In this document: piece by piece, positions 36,194 to 45,427 of the stretch
Layout of the letters: each line of letters begins with the position of its first letter
Numbering within the stretch: position 1 is the first letter of the stretch
NCBI GenBank assembly: GCA_019749805.1
Contig: JAIEPH010000028.1
Coordinates: 22,350 to 86,349 of the forward strand
Length of the DNA: 64,000 bases
From: Mycobacteriaceae bacterium
GTDB lineage: Bacteria; Actinomycetota; Actinomycetes; Mycobacteriales; Mycobacteriaceae
Direction of reading: 5' to 3'
The notes under the pieces: generated by a model
Seen by the model: the letters and a program-made list of their open reading frames with translations, nothing else
Told to the model about the DNA's origin: nothing
The model's database searches: none
Program-made: the position numbers and the translations under genes

Positions 36194-36727
36194 CTAGACC
36201 GAGTGCAGCGGGCGCAGTGCGTTCGCGCTGAGGCTGTACAGCGTCTCGGTTCCTGCGATCTGACTTTTCGATACCGTCGCCGCGCCCAGCGCGTGGGCCT
36301 TGAACGCCCGAGCGGCCGAACTGAGCCGATGCTCGACCGGGTCTGCCTTACGACTGAACTCGGCGGGCCAGTCCTGACCCCACACCGTCACCTGCGTCAA
36401 CCCGCGCTTCAGAATCCCGAGCACGCCGGCACGAATCCGCTCGTCGGCGAGCACACCCGCGCTCAGGGCCAAGGCTCCGCCGAGCGAGGCCATCTTCATC
36501 ACGTCGGGCAGCGCAGCGTCGGCGCCCAGCGGTGACGCACCCAGGATCGCGAGCGCCCGCGTGTCGCTGTCGTCGGTGAGCACCACCCGCACGTCCCACC
36601 CGGCTCTGGCCTTGTCACACATCCATCCGCCGGCCGATCCGACCAGGTCGGCAGTGCTCGCGGCCACCACGGTCAGCTGATAGCGACGGCTCCCGATGGC
36701 GTTCGATTCGTCGAGGGGCAAAGGCAC
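36194..36727 (-). CDS. Unknown 177-residue protein under the palindromic promoter
   Basis: A mycobacterial-type hypothetical with no motif I recognise. It contains SGAGGWMCDK-like GSAGGWMCDKARAGWDVRVVLTDD, a Gly/Ala-rich middle (MKMASLGGALALSAGVLADERIRAGVLGI), and VTVWGQDWPAEF. There is no signal peptide or clear membrane span. The GTG start lies exactly 6 bases beyond the left arm of the palindromic element at 36734-36765, so it should be translated from a leaderless transcript. This places it in the same regulon as the acyl-CoA dehydrogenase and P450 operons. Confidence 0.65.
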   Translation of the reverse strand: MPLPLDESNAIGSRRYQLTVVAASTADLVGSAGGWMCDKARAGWDVRVVLTDDSDTRALAILGASPLGADAALPDVMKMASLGGALALSAGVLADERIRAGVLGILKRGLTQVTVWGQDWPAEFSRKADPVEHRLSSAARAFKAHALGAATVSKSQIAGTETLYSLSANALRPLHSV

Positions 36728-36733
36728 CTACGA

Positions 36734-36765
36734 AGCGTGACACTTTCCCGAGGATCTGTAAAGGA
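36734..36765 (-). promoter_or_regulatory. Palindromic bidirectional promoter element, copy A
   Basis: Left arm AGCGTGACACTT, 8 bases, right arm ATCTGTAAAGGA. Read leftward it gives -35 TTTACA, a 17-base spacer and extended -10 TGT-CACGCT, with the GTG of the 177-residue protein as +1. The right arm, which faces no gene, has lost the outer GCT. A half copy (GGATCTGTAAA) recurs at 36797-36807. Confidence 0.7.
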
Positions 36766-36840
36766 CCATTTTCGGGTCTGTCTAACGATTTCAGCGGATC
36801 TGTAAACCCGGGACGACGGGTCGTCGCGCGTACTCCCTGC

Positions 36841-38271
36841 TCAAACCGCTGCGGTGGCCATCGGCATCGCGGCGCCCACCTCCGTTAGCCCGCCGGTCAG
36901 GCCCGCCGCCTCGCGCATCTCGACGAACGCGTCGATCATCGCGTCGGTGGCCTCGTGCGGGTCGGTGAGGGTGACGTCGTCGGTGAGCACCGAGATCGCG
37001 AGCTGGTCGACATAACTCCACACCGTGATGTTCATGCCGCTGCCGGCGGCCACCGGCCCGACGGAGTAGATCTCGGTGACCACGCCGCCTTCGATGATGC
37101 CGCGTTCGCGCGGACCGGGCACGTTCGACACCGTCAGATTGAACACGCTCGCCGACTCGACGCGCCGGGCCTGGCGGCGGAATATCGCAGGCGCCATGGC
37201 CGGCGGAAGGTAGGACATCCACGCGGGCAGCAGCGCCGGCCCGAGCAGTTGGTGATTCTCCTTGGCGATGCCGGTGGACAGCGCGGTGAGCCGCACCCGC
37301 TCGAGCGGATCGTCGATGTGGACCGGCAACGACGGGGTGATGTAGGTGAATTCGTTGCCGGTTAATCGCTCTCGCGACGGGTTGGTGCTGACCGGAACCC
37401 CCGCGATCAGAGGCGATTCGGCGTGCCCGTCGTAGCGCAGCTGCAGACGGCGCAGGGCCCCCGCGACCGTCGCCAGCACAACGTCGTTGAGGGTGACCCC
37501 CAGGTGCTTACCGGTTTCCTTCACGTCCGACAGCGCGAGCGGCGCCGTGGCGAACCGTCGCGTCGGGGTCACGACGTGGTTGACAAAGCTCGGCGGTGGC
37601 GCGAAGTTGCGGGCCAGGTCCGGATGATCGCCGCGCTCCTTGGAGCGCCGCCGAACCTTTGAAATCCCGGTGGCGGTCTCGCTCACCAGTCGGGGCAGCT
37701 TCCGAATCAGGCTGACGTGGTCGCGGCCTGCCTCGGCCAACAGGTGCCCCGTTGTGCGAGGCATGTCGTCCAGGGGCGGTACCGCCGGGGTTGCGGAAAG
37801 GAGCGGCTGCATCGCCTTGGCCATCTGGTTGGCCGATGCGACACCGTCGGCGAGGACGTGGTGCACCTTGTGAATGATCGCGATCCGGCTTCCGGCCAGT
37901 CCCTCGGCGAGGTACATCTCCCAGAGCGGACGGCTGCGATCCAATGGGGTACTGGCGATCTCACCGATCAATGCATCGAGTTCCCGGCGGCCGCCGGGTG
38001 CGGACACGCGTACCTGATGCAGGTGGTAGTCGAGGTCGATGTCGTCGTTCTCCACCCACATCGGGTGATGCAACTTCATCGGGATGTCGACGAGCTGATA
38101 GCGCAGCGGGCTCAGGGCCATCAATCGCGGATACGCCACCTGGCGAAACAGATCGAAGCTGAAACCGTCGACACCCGACACGTCGAGCACGCCGATCTTC
38201 AGCGTGTGCATGTGGATCTCGGGTGTCTCGCTGTACAGCATCAAGGCGTCGACGCCGTTCAGTCGCTTCAC
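36841..38271 (-). CDS. Wax ester synthase/diacylglycerol acyltransferase (WS/DGAT)
   Basis: 476 residues from the GTG at 38271, which follows GAGGGG; a reading to 38472 adds an unlikely Arg-rich tail. The catalytic HHxxxDG motif is in IIHKVHHVLADGVAS near residue 130. The C-terminal half has the family's NDVVLATVAGALRRL and NLTVSNVPGPRE. It makes triacylglycerol or wax esters from acyl-CoA for carbon storage. The promoter-like element copy B lies 86 bases upstream but has lost the arm facing this gene. Confidence 0.92.
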   Translation of the reverse strand: MKRLNGVDALMLYSETPEIHMHTLKIGVLDVSGVDGFSFDLFRQVAYPRLMALSPLRYQLVDIPMKLHHPMWVENDDIDLDYHLHQVRVSAPGGRRELDALIGEIASTPLDRSRPLWEMYLAEGLAGSRIAIIHKVHHVLADGVASANQMAKAMQPLLSATPAVPPLDDMPRTTGHLLAEAGRDHVSLIRKLPRLVSETATGISKVRRRSKERGDHPDLARNFAPPPSFVNHVVTPTRRFATAPLALSDVKETGKHLGVTLNDVVLATVAGALRRLQLRYDGHAESPLIAGVPVSTNPSRERLTGNEFTYITPSLPVHIDDPLERVRLTALSTGIAKENHQLLGPALLPAWMSYLPPAMAPAIFRRQARRVESASVFNLTVSNVPGPRERGIIEGGVVTEIYSVGPVAAGSGMNITVWSYVDQLAISVLTDDVTLTDPHEATDAMIDAFVEMREAAGLTGGLTEVGAAMPMATAAV

Positions 38272-38357
38272 ATTCCCCCTCGGTCGCCGTCGCCGTCGTG
38301 TTCCCCGCGTGCCCCAATCACACTCCTTCATCGGCGAAGTCACAGGACTTCGCCAAA

Positions 38358-38389
38358 GAAATGACACTTCGTCGCAGCTTTGTAAGGCT
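38358..38389 (+). promoter_or_regulatory. Palindromic bidirectional promoter element, copy B
   Basis: Left arm GAAATGACACTT, 8 bases, right arm CTTTGTAAGGCT. Read rightward it gives -35 ATGACA, a 17-base spacer and extended -10 TGT-AAGGCT, with the DUF427 ATG at 38396 as +1. Only the arm facing this gene keeps the outer GCT. Confidence 0.65.
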
Positions 38390-38395
38390 GGGTTC

Positions 38396-39073
38396 ATGAG
38401 TCTGGTCACCGGGCATGGACCGTTGAGCACGGATCCCGCCGGATGGTTCTCACCGCCGTTGGCGGCTGGCACCGTCTTCGTCGAACCTCACCCACGTCGA
38501 ATCCGGGCATTGCGCGGCGGTCGTGCGGTGATCGACACCGAGCGGGCGCTGTTGGTGCACCGCGCCGACCGGCCCCTGAGCTACGCGTTCCCGGCCGACG
38601 AGATCGGGGATCTTCCAAGCGAAGCGGTGCCCGAGGCGCCGGGCTACTTCCAGGTGCCGTGGGATGCGGTCGACGCGTGGCTGGAGGAGGGCCGCCGCCT
38701 CGTCCATTACCCACCGAACCCGTATCACCGCGTCGACTGCCGGCCCACCGACCGCAGGCTGCGGGTCGCACTCGGTGGCGACGTCCTGGTGGACACCTCC
38801 GATACGGTCATCGTCTTCGAAACCGCGCTGGAGCCCCGTCTCTATGTCGCCCCTTCGCTCGTGCGCACCGATCTGTTGCAGCGCTCGGAGACGAGCAGCT
38901 ATTGCAACTACAAGGGCTACGCGACCTACTGGTCGGCGGTTCGTGGCGGCGAAGTCCTCGACGACGTCGCGTGGAGTTACGAGCATCCGCTACCCGAATC
39001 TCTTTCCATCAGAGGGTTTTTCAGCTTCGACCCCGGCAAGTTGGACGTGGAGGCCGACCTGCCCCAACCCTGA
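38396..39073 (+). CDS. DUF427-domain protein, two copies of the domain
   Basis: 225 residues with the DUF427 pattern. The C-terminal part contains RLYVAPSLVRTDLLQRSETSSYCNYKGYATYWSAV and VAWSYEHPLP, which are highly conserved in the family. The N-terminal part has a related but weaker copy (VEPHPRRIRALRGGRAVIDTERALLV). The function of DUF427 is not established. The ATG lies 6 bases beyond the right arm of promoter copy B, indicating a leaderless transcript and shared control with the other element-bearing genes. A short gap then leads to the FadE5-like gene. Confidence 0.8.
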   Translation: MSLVTGHGPLSTDPAGWFSPPLAAGTVFVEPHPRRIRALRGGRAVIDTERALLVHRADRPLSYAFPADEIGDLPSEAVPEAPGYFQVPWDAVDAWLEEGRRLVHYPPNPYHRVDCRPTDRRLRVALGGDVLVDTSDTVIVFETALEPRLYVAPSLVRTDLLQRSETSSYCNYKGYATYWSAVRGGEVLDDVAWSYEHPLPESLSIRGFFSFDPGKLDVEADLPQP

Positions 39074-39131
39074 GCAGACGGCCCGCCGTCCGGCTGGTGC
39101 GCACGTCACCGCCGAGTCCGGACTTCGTTCC

Positions 39132-39159
39132 CTACGGTTGCGTAGGTTACGGTTGCGTA
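39132..39159. promoter_or_regulatory. Two tandem palindromes upstream of the FadE5-like gene
   Basis: CTACGGTTGCGTAG (39132-39145) is followed by TACGGTTGCGTA (39148-39159). The shared core TACG-GTTG-CGTA has centres 15 bp apart. This looks like a double operator for a TetR-type dimer. The regulator is not evident in the window. Confidence 0.6.
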
Positions 39160-39214
39160 CGTTTTCCCTGCTCAGCCACACTTCTATGAGTTTGGTGACG
39201 CGAAGGGAACAGCG

Positions 39215-41047
39215 GTGGGGCACTACATAGCAAACGTGCGCGATTTCGAGTTCAACCTCTTCGAGGTGCTCGGGCTGGGCGCCGTTCTGGACTCCGGCGC
39301 CTACGGCGACCTCGACGAAGACACCGCACGCACCATGCTCGACGAAGTGGCCCGGCTCGCCGAAGGGCCCGTCGCGGAATCGTTCGCCGCCGCCGACCGC
39401 CACCCGCCGGTGTTCGATCCTGCGACACACTCGGTCAGCGTGCCAACGGAATTGGCCAAGTCGGTGCAGGCGATCAAGGATTCGGACTGGTGGCGTATCG
39501 GCATCGCCGAGGAGATCGGCGGGGTACCGGCACCCTCCCCATTGGTGTGGGCGGTCAACGAGATGCTGGTGGCCGCCAACCCGTCTGCCGCCTTTTGGTG
39601 GGCGCTGGGTCCCTCGATGGCCAACTCGCTGTTCATCGAGGGCACCGACGAGCAGAAGCGATGGGCCGCAGAGGGGGTGGCGCGCGGCTGGGCGTTGACC
39701 ATGGTGCTCACCGAGCCCGATGCCGGTTCAGATGTCGGAGCCGGCCGCACCAAGGCCATCGCCCAGCCCGACGGCACCTGGCACATCGAAGGCGTCAAGC
39801 GCTTCATTTCCGGCGGGGACGTCGGTGACACCGCGGAGAACATCGTTCACCTCGTCCTGGCCAGACCCGAGGGCGCCGGACCGGGAACCAAGGGGTTGAG
39901 CCTGTTCTACGTGCCGAAGTTTCTCTTTGATCCCGAAACGTTCGAACTCGGCCCTCGCAACGGGGTTTTCGCGACTGGTCTAGAGCACAAGATGGGACTC
40001 AAGTCCTCGCCGACATGTGAACTGACATTCGGCGCGGACGGAATACCGGCGGTCGGCTATCTGGTCGGCGACATCCACAACGGCATCGCGCAGATGTTCA
40101 CCGTGATCGAGAACGCGCGCATGACCATCGGCGTCAAGTCCGCGGGCGCACTGTCGGCGGGGTACCTGAACGCGCTGGCCTACGCCAAGGAGCGCCTGCA
40201 GGGTGCCGATATGACTCAGATGACCGACAAGACGGCACCGCGCGTCGCGATCATCGCCCATCCCGATGTCCGGCGCAGCCTGATGACGCAGAAGGCATAT
40301 GCCGAGGGTCTGCGCGCGCTCTATCTGTACGCCGCGGCGCATCAGAACAGCGATGTGGCCCAACATGTCTCGGGTGTGGATCCCGATATGGCCCACCGGG
40401 TCGACGACCTGCTGCTGCCGGTCGTCAAGGGCGTCGGCTCCGAACGTGCCTACGAGAATCTAACCGAATCGCTGCAGACGCTCGGCGGGTCGGGGTACTT
40501 GCAGGACTATCCGATCGAGCAGTACATCCGCGACGCGAAAATCGACTCGCTGTATGAGGGCACGACTGCGATCCAGGCACTGGATTTCATCTTCCGCAAG
40601 ATCTTCCGCGACAACGGCGCAGCGTTGGCCCATGTGGCGACGCAGATCAGCAAGACGATCGACGGCTGTGACGAAGCGCTGAAGTCACAGGCCGATCAGT
40701 TGCGGGTCGCGCTGGAGGATGTGCAGGCGATGACGGCGAGCCTGACCGGATACCTGATGGCGGCATCGGAAGAGCCTTCGGAGATCTACAAGATCGGCCT
40801 GTCCTCGGTGCGCTACCTGATGGCCGTCGGCGATCTGCTCATCGGGTGGCGACTGCTGGTGGCCGCGGACGTCGCACAAGCGGCGCTGACGGCCGGGCCG
40901 GCGCACGGTGATGAGGTCTTCTACCAGGGCAAGGTCGCGACAGCGACGTTCTTCGCCTCGCAGCGGCTGCCGACCGTCAGCTCGGTGCGCGGAATCGTCG
41001 GGACGATGGACGACGAGATCATGCGACTGCCCGAGGCGGCGTTCTAG
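39215..41047 (+). CDS. Acyl-CoA dehydrogenase, FadE5-like
   Basis: 610 residues, matching the long FadE5 group (M. tuberculosis Rv0244c, 611). The GTG follows AAGGGA. Motifs include [23 protein letters not shown] and [13 protein letters not shown] in the FAD/acyl-CoA domain, [29 protein letters not shown], and [37 protein letters not shown]. The last 120 residues are the additional C-terminal domain of this subgroup. It introduces the alpha,beta double bond into acyl-CoA. Two TACGGTTGCGTA palindromes upstream suggest repression by a TetR protein. It converges on the TetR gene at 41044 with a 4-nt overlap. Confidence 0.92.
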   Translation: MGHYIANVRDFEFNLFEVLGLGAVLDSGAYGDLDEDTARTMLDEVARLAEGPVAESFAAADRHPPVFDPATHSVSVPTELAKSVQAIKDSDWWRIGIAEEIGGVPAPSPLVWAVNEMLVAANPSAAFWWALGPSMANSLFIEGTDEQKRWAAEGVARGWALTMVLTEPDAGSDVGAGRTKAIAQPDGTWHIEGVKRFISGGDVGDTAENIVHLVLARPEGAGPGTKGLSLFYVPKFLFDPETFELGPRNGVFATGLEHKMGLKSSPTCELTFGADGIPAVGYLVGDIHNGIAQMFTVIENARMTIGVKSAGALSAGYLNALAYAKERLQGADMTQMTDKTAPRVAIIAHPDVRRSLMTQKAYAEGLRALYLYAAAHQNSDVAQHVSGVDPDMAHRVDDLLLPVVKGVGSERAYENLTESLQTLGGSGYLQDYPIEQYIRDAKIDSLYEGTTAIQALDFIFRKIFRDNGAALAHVATQISKTIDGCDEALKSQADQLRVALEDVQAMTASLTGYLMAASEEPSEIYKIGLSSVRYLMAVGDLLIGWRLLVAADVAQAALTAGPAHGDEVFYQGKVATATFFASQRLPTVSSVRGIVGTMDDEIMRLPEAAF

Positions 41048-41706
41048 GCCGCCGAGTCCGGTTCGGTGAGCGCGTCCAGTTCCGACAGCGGGCGGCTGCA
41101 GATTTCCCGTGCCTCGTCGGCGGGTAGACCGAACAGTCGCAGAATGTCCTCTGTCACAGCGTCGGTGGCCGCGGCGTCGTCCCGATCGGGTTGATTGCGC
41201 AACAGATTGCCCAACCCCAGCAGTGCGCCGCCGGCCATGGCCAAGGCGAGTTCGGGGTCGCTGACGGTGAATCGCCCGACCCGGTTGGCCTCCCGGATGT
41301 CACGCAGGGCGCGTGGCGCCAACCCCTTCTCCGACGCGAGCAGCTGCATACCGTGCGCCAGCAGGATCTGACTCTCCTGCGGGCGACGCCGGAACAACCG
41401 GCCCGTCAGCCGGTAGCTGCGAGCGAATGTTTCGGCGGGGTCCTCGATTGCCGAGGTGAGTTCGTCGAGCAAGGCGCCATGGGCGTCGAGCACATCGGTG
41501 ATTGCCGCCTCGAACAGCTGCTCTTTGCTCTCGAAGTGGTTGTAAAACGAGCCCATTCCCACATCGGCCGCCTGGGTGAGCTCCAGAACTGGGACGTTGA
41601 CCTTGCCTGCGGCGATGAATCGCTGCGCCGCCTTGATCAACGCGGCGCGCGTGCGCTGTTTGCGCCGTTCAAGCCGGTTGACCGACGCGTCCGGGTGATC
41701 ACTCAC
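41044..41706 (-). CDS. TetR-family regulator of the meta-cleavage operon
   Basis: 220 residues. The HTH lies at residues 15-65 ([49 protein letters not shown]). The rest is a helical ligand domain rich in Arg and Leu. It is divergent from the extradiol dioxygenase operon, and the 117-base gap holds two identical palindromes TGACGATTTCGTCA. It is therefore the probable repressor of 41824-46610 and of itself, with a ring-cleavage substrate or product as likely inducer. Confidence 0.88.
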   Translation of the reverse strand: MSDHPDASVNRLERRKQRTRAALIKAAQRFIAAGKVNVPVLELTQAADVGMGSFYNHFESKEQLFEAAITDVLDAHGALLDELTSAIEDPAETFARSYRLTGRLFRRRPQESQILLAHGMQLLASEKGLAPRALRDIREANRVGRFTVSDPELALAMAGGALLGLGNLLRNQPDRDDAAATDAVTEDILRLFGLPADEAREICSRPLSELDALTEPDSAA

Positions 41707-41735
41707 CCACTCACGGTAGCAGATTCCATCACTTT

Positions 41736-41749
41736 TGACGATTTCGTCA
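41736..41749. promoter_or_regulatory. Operator 1 of the meta-cleavage operon
   Basis: TGACGA-TT-TCGTCA, 6-bp perfect arms. An identical copy lies 44 bp downstream. Position between the divergent TetR and dioxygenase genes supports a repressor site. Confidence 0.65.
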
Positions 41750-41779
41750 GGATGGCTTGACTGAGTGTCGCGTCGTATG

Positions 41780-41793
41780 TGACGATTTCGTCA
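41780..41793. promoter_or_regulatory. Operator 2 of the meta-cleavage operon
   Basis: Second exact copy of TGACGATTTCGTCA, 30 bases before the dioxygenase ATG. Centre-to-centre distance to the first copy is 44 bp, about four helical turns. Confidence 0.65.
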
Positions 41794-41823
41794 GTCAGCG
41801 TCGATACACGAGGGAGGTGCAGC

Positions 41824-42954
41824 ATGGGCGACACCGTCGGCACCCACAGCGACCTGCACAGCGAGCACGGGGCCCGGGCCGGGGAGCATCCGGGGAGATC
41901 GCGAAATCCGGTCATCAAAGTCGCCGATATCGCGTGGCTGGAGTTCGAGAAACCGGACCTCTCGCGCGCCGAAGCGTTCGCGCAGGCCTTCGGCTTCACC
42001 ACTGCGATGCGCACCCACGACGAGGTACTACTGCGCGGCACCGACCCCGGCGCGCCGTGCGTGATTCTGCGCAGAGGCGCCCGCTCGCGGTTCGTCGGCA
42101 CCGCGTTCGCGGCTCAGGACGAGGTCGATGTGTTGCGCCTCGCCGACGCGAACGGCATCGGCGTCCACGCACTCCCCGAAGCCATCGGAGGCGTGTCGGC
42201 CGACCTCGTCGATCCGAGCGGAATTCCGGTCAAGGTGGTCGCGGGCATGCACCCGCTGCCCGCGTTGCCGCGCCAGCAGGCGCACGTCTTCAACTTCGGC
42301 GACCGGGTCGCGCGCGCCAACACCACCCAGCGCCCGAACCGCGCGCCGGCCAGGGTTCAGCGACTCGGGCACGTCGTCATTTCCTCCACCCGGTACACCG
42401 AGGCGTTGAACTGGTACCTCGACAACCTCGGGATGATCGTCAGCGACTTCCTCTACTACCCGGGCCAACGTGATCGCGGGCCGGTGATGAGCTTCATGCG
42501 CTGCGACCGGGGCACGGCCCCCGCCGACCATCACACCCTGGCGATGACGCTGGGACCGGTCAACCGGTACGTGCACTCGGCCTACCAGGTGTGCGACCTC
42601 GACGCGCTCGCCGCCGGCGGCGAATATCTGCGCGAGCGTGGCTATTTCCGCTCATGGGGCATCGGCCGCCACATCCAGGGCAGCCAGCTGTTCGACTACT
42701 GGCGCGACCCCGACGGATTCCTCGTGGAGCACTTCGCCGACGGCGACATGTTCGACAACACCCTCGAGCCGGGCTGGGCTCCGTTCACGGCGTCAGGCCT
42801 GTCTCAGTGGGGTCCCGCCGTCACCAAGGACTTCCTCGGCATCAACCCCAAAGCGCTTCCCCACGAAGCACGTTCGATTCTCAACGCCCTGCGCGACCAC
42901 AACGAATTCACCCTCACCCGCCTCCGCGGCCTGATGAAAGTAGCCAACTCATGA
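41824..42954 (+). CDS. Extradiol ring-cleavage dioxygenase (VOC family)
   Basis: 376 residues from an ATG preceded by GGGAGG. Two vicinal-oxygen-chelate modules are seen. The N-terminal one (residues 30-150) is non-catalytic. The C-terminal one carries the Fe ligands, His in LGHVVISSTRYTEALNWYLDNLGM, His in HHTLAMTLGP or VHSAYQV, and Glu in DGFLVEHFADGD. It should cleave a catecholic ring in the meta position. Genes downstream encode an FAH-type hydrolase, a flavin hydroxylase and a P450, a complete hydroxylation-cleavage-hydrolysis set. The catechol substrate (simple aromatic or larger ring) cannot be told. Confidence 0.88.
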   Translation: MGDTVGTHSDLHSEHGARAGEHPGRSRNPVIKVADIAWLEFEKPDLSRAEAFAQAFGFTTAMRTHDEVLLRGTDPGAPCVILRRGARSRFVGTAFAAQDEVDVLRLADANGIGVHALPEAIGGVSADLVDPSGIPVKVVAGMHPLPALPRQQAHVFNFGDRVARANTTQRPNRAPARVQRLGHVVISSTRYTEALNWYLDNLGMIVSDFLYYPGQRDRGPVMSFMRCDRGTAPADHHTLAMTLGPVNRYVHSAYQVCDLDALAAGGEYLRERGYFRSWGIGRHIQGSQLFDYWRDPDGFLVEHFADGDMFDNTLEPGWAPFTASGLSQWGPAVTKDFLGINPKALPHEARSILNALRDHNEFTLTRLRGLMKVANS

Positions 42955-43889
42955 CCACGTCCATATTGCGTACCGCCGACGCCTGGTGGGTTCACACCCC
43001 TACCGGTGCCGCGAGAATCTCCACCGCCGCGGCCACCACCGGCGCCCTGCTGCAGGACCGGGAGGCGATCGAATGGGCGAGCCACAGCACCGAGACCGTG
43101 CCGGTTGATTCATTGACGCTGATCTCCCCCGTGACTCGGCCCTGCCGCGTCGTGGCGCAGATGACGAACTTCGCGTCGCACGTCAAAGACGCGGGCATGG
43201 ACCCCGCCTCGATCCCGCTCACCTTCTTCCGGAAGTCCTCGGCGTCGATCAGCGGTCCGTTCGACGACATCGTCAAGCCCGAACACGTGAAGCTGCTGGA
43301 CTACGAGGTCGAAATCGGTCTGGTGATCGGACGGGACATCCCCGTCGGCACCGAGATCGCCGAATCTCAGCTGTCCGACTACATCGCCGGACTCGTTGTC
43401 ACCAACGATGTTTCGGCCCGCGACATCCAACTCCCCCAAACCCAGTTCTATGAGGGCAAGTCCTACCCCACGTTCACACCGGTCGGGCCTGCGCTGGTGC
43501 TGCTCGACGCCGACGAACTCAAGCGCTTCACCGATCTTCGTCTGCAGCTGAGGGTCAACGGCGAGATCCGCCAGGACACGGTGGTCGGGGGCGACATGAT
43601 CTACCCGCCGGTGCAGGCGCTGCAGTCGCTGGCCCGCTTCCAGGATCTGGCCTCGGGTGACCTGGTGATGACCGGCACGCCCGTCGGGACCGCGTTGAGC
43701 GCCCCGCCGAAGCCGATCGAGGTGATCGGATCGCTGCTTCCGCCCGCGGTCAAGTGGAAGGTGTTCTTCAATCGGCAGGCCAAGAACACGAAGTACCTCA
43801 AGCACGGCGACTCGGTGGAACTGCGCGTCGCGACCGACGACGGCGCCATCGACCTCGGTGTGCAGCGCACCACCGTGAGGTATGCGTGA
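42951..43889 (+). CDS. Fumarylacetoacetate hydrolase-family enzyme
   Basis: 312 residues starting at an ATG in a 4-nt overlap with the dioxygenase stop. The FAH core is clear: LLDYEVEIGLVIGRDIPVG with the metal-binding Glu pair, YIAGLVVTNDVSARDIQ, and FTPVGPALVLLDADEL, then GDLVMTGTPVGTALS. In meta-cleavage pathways FAH-fold enzymes hydrate, decarboxylate or hydrolyse the 2-hydroxy-dienoate or acylpyruvate product. Its place directly after the dioxygenase points to hydrolysis of the ring-fission product. Confidence 0.88.
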   Translation: MTTSILRTADAWWVHTPTGAARISTAAATTGALLQDREAIEWASHSTETVPVDSLTLISPVTRPCRVVAQMTNFASHVKDAGMDPASIPLTFFRKSSASISGPFDDIVKPEHVKLLDYEVEIGLVIGRDIPVGTEIAESQLSDYIAGLVVTNDVSARDIQLPQTQFYEGKSYPTFTPVGPALVLLDADELKRFTDLRLQLRVNGEIRQDTVVGGDMIYPPVQALQSLARFQDLASGDLVMTGTPVGTALSAPPKPIEVIGSLLPPAVKWKVFFNRQAKNTKYLKHGDSVELRVATDDGAIDLGVQRTTVRYA

Positions 43890-45427
43890 CGACGGAGGAT
43901 TCGCCGCCCGTCGTCGTCGTGGGAGCGGGACCCACCGGCGCCACGGTCGCTACCCTGTTGGCGCAGTACGGGATTCGCTGCCTGATCCTCGAACGGTGGG
44001 GCGCGGTCTATCCGCAGCCGCGTGCAGTGCATCTCGACGACGAGATCTGCCGCATCGTCGCGCGCCTCGGAATCGCCGATGAGTTCTCCGCGATCTCACG
44101 GCCGGCCCATGGTCTTCGTCTGCTCGGCCCCTCGATGCGGGTGCTCGCCGAGTTCCGCCGCGACACCGCATTGTCGGTCAACGGTTTTCCGCAGGCCAAC
44201 ATGTTCGACCAGCCCGACCTCGAGGCGCTGCTGCGCGCCAACCTGAAGCGCTACCCCGGCGTCGAACTGCGAGGTGACGTCGAGGTCGTCGACGTCGCCG
44301 AACAACGCGACGGCCGCGTCCGCGTCACCTACATCGACCGAACCGACGACTCCACCCATGTCGTCGACACCGACTACCTGCTGGGTTGCGACGGCGCAAA
44401 CAGCGTCGTGCGCAACCAGATCGGCAGCTGCATGCACGACATGAAGTTCGACCAGCGCTGGCTCGTCGTCGACGCGGCCACCGACGTCGATCTCGACCAG
44501 TGGGACGGCGTGCATCAGGTGTGCGATCCGATGCGGGCCGGTACGTACATGCGGATCGGGCCCTCGCGGTACCGCTGGGAATTCCGGCTCCTGCCCGGCG
44601 AATCGGCCGACGACTTCCGTAGCATCCGTGCACTGCGTCCGCTGATCGCCCCGTGGACGTCGAACGCCACCGACGACGACATCGAGTTGATCCGCGTCGC
44701 CGAATACACCTTTCGCGCCCGGATCGCCAACCGGTGGCGACGCGGCAACATCTTCCTGTTGGGCGACGCCGCACATCTCACCCCGCCGTTCGTCGGCCAG
44801 GGCCTCGGTGCGGGCTTGCGCGACGCGATGAACCTGGCGTGGAAACTCGCCGGCGTCATCACCGGCGACTTTCCGCCTGCCACGCTCGACAGTTACGAGC
44901 AGGAACGCGAACCACACGCGCGGCACATGATTCGGCTCGCGTTGACCGTTGGCTGGGCCATGACGGCGGGCGGGGAATGGGGCAACCTCGCCCGGCGGCT
45001 GCTGGTGACCCGCCTGCGGTTCGTTCCCGGTATGCGCGGCAAGATCCTCGGTAGCCGCACCCCCGCATTACATCGTTCGGCCTACGTGCGATCGATGCGC
45101 GTGCCGGGGCACCTCGCGGGCACCCTGTGCCCGAATTCGATGTGCAGCGACGGCCGCCGGCTCGACGACGTGCTCGGCAACGGCTTCTCGGTCATCACGG
45201 TGGTGACACCGACCGCCGCGCAGCAGTCGGCGCTCGACGCCCGTGGCGTCGCCGTCCACATCGCTTCGCCCGGCTCGGAACTCGCCGAGTGGCTGCGCCG
45301 CGGTCACGCCGCAGCGGCGATCGTGCGGCCGGACCGCACGGTCATGTATGCCGCACGCGACGCGCGCAAGATCTATGGCTTGCTCCCGACCTTCACAAGC
45401 GGTAACGGGGTCCGATCCGATGCTTAA
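43886..45427 (+). CDS. FAD-dependent aromatic hydroxylase (MhpA/PheA-like)
   Basis: 513 residues from the GTG overlapping the FAH stop. The FAD motifs of class A flavoprotein monooxygenases are present: VVVVGAGPTGATVATLLAQYGI (GxGxxG), LLGCDGANSVVRNQIG (DG), and NIFLLGDAAHLTPPFVGQGLGAGLRDAMNLAWKL with the GD motif. FDQPDLEALLRANLKRYPGVEL matches MhpA-like 3-(3-hydroxyphenyl)propionate hydroxylases. It probably ortho-hydroxylates a phenol to the catechol used by the neighbouring dioxygenase. A C-terminal thioredoxin-like domain is short. Confidence 0.88.
   Translation: MTTEDSPPVVVVGAGPTGATVATLLAQYGIRCLILERWGAVYPQPRAVHLDDEICRIVARLGIADEFSAISRPAHGLRLLGPSMRVLAEFRRDTALSVNGFPQANMFDQPDLEALLRANLKRYPGVELRGDVEVVDVAEQRDGRVRVTYIDRTDDSTHVVDTDYLLGCDGANSVVRNQIGSCMHDMKFDQRWLVVDAATDVDLDQWDGVHQVCDPMRAGTYMRIGPSRYRWEFRLLPGESADDFRSIRALRPLIAPWTSNATDDDIELIRVAEYTFRARIANRWRRGNIFLLGDAAHLTPPFVGQGLGAGLRDAMNLAWKLAGVITGDFPPATLDSYEQEREPHARHMIRLALTVGWAMTAGGEWGNLARRLLVTRLRFVPGMRGKILGSRTPALHRSAYVRSMRVPGHLAGTLCPNSMCSDGRRLDDVLGNGFSVITVVTPTAAQQSALDARGVAVHIASPGSELAEWLRRGHAAAAIVRPDRTVMYAARDARKIYGLLPTFTSGNGVRSDA

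Noticed and set aside
36797..36807. Second GGATCTGTAAA downstream of promoter copy A
   Set aside because: It matches only one arm; the position where GTGACACTT should lie reads TCTAACGAT, so I do not count it as a sixth full element.
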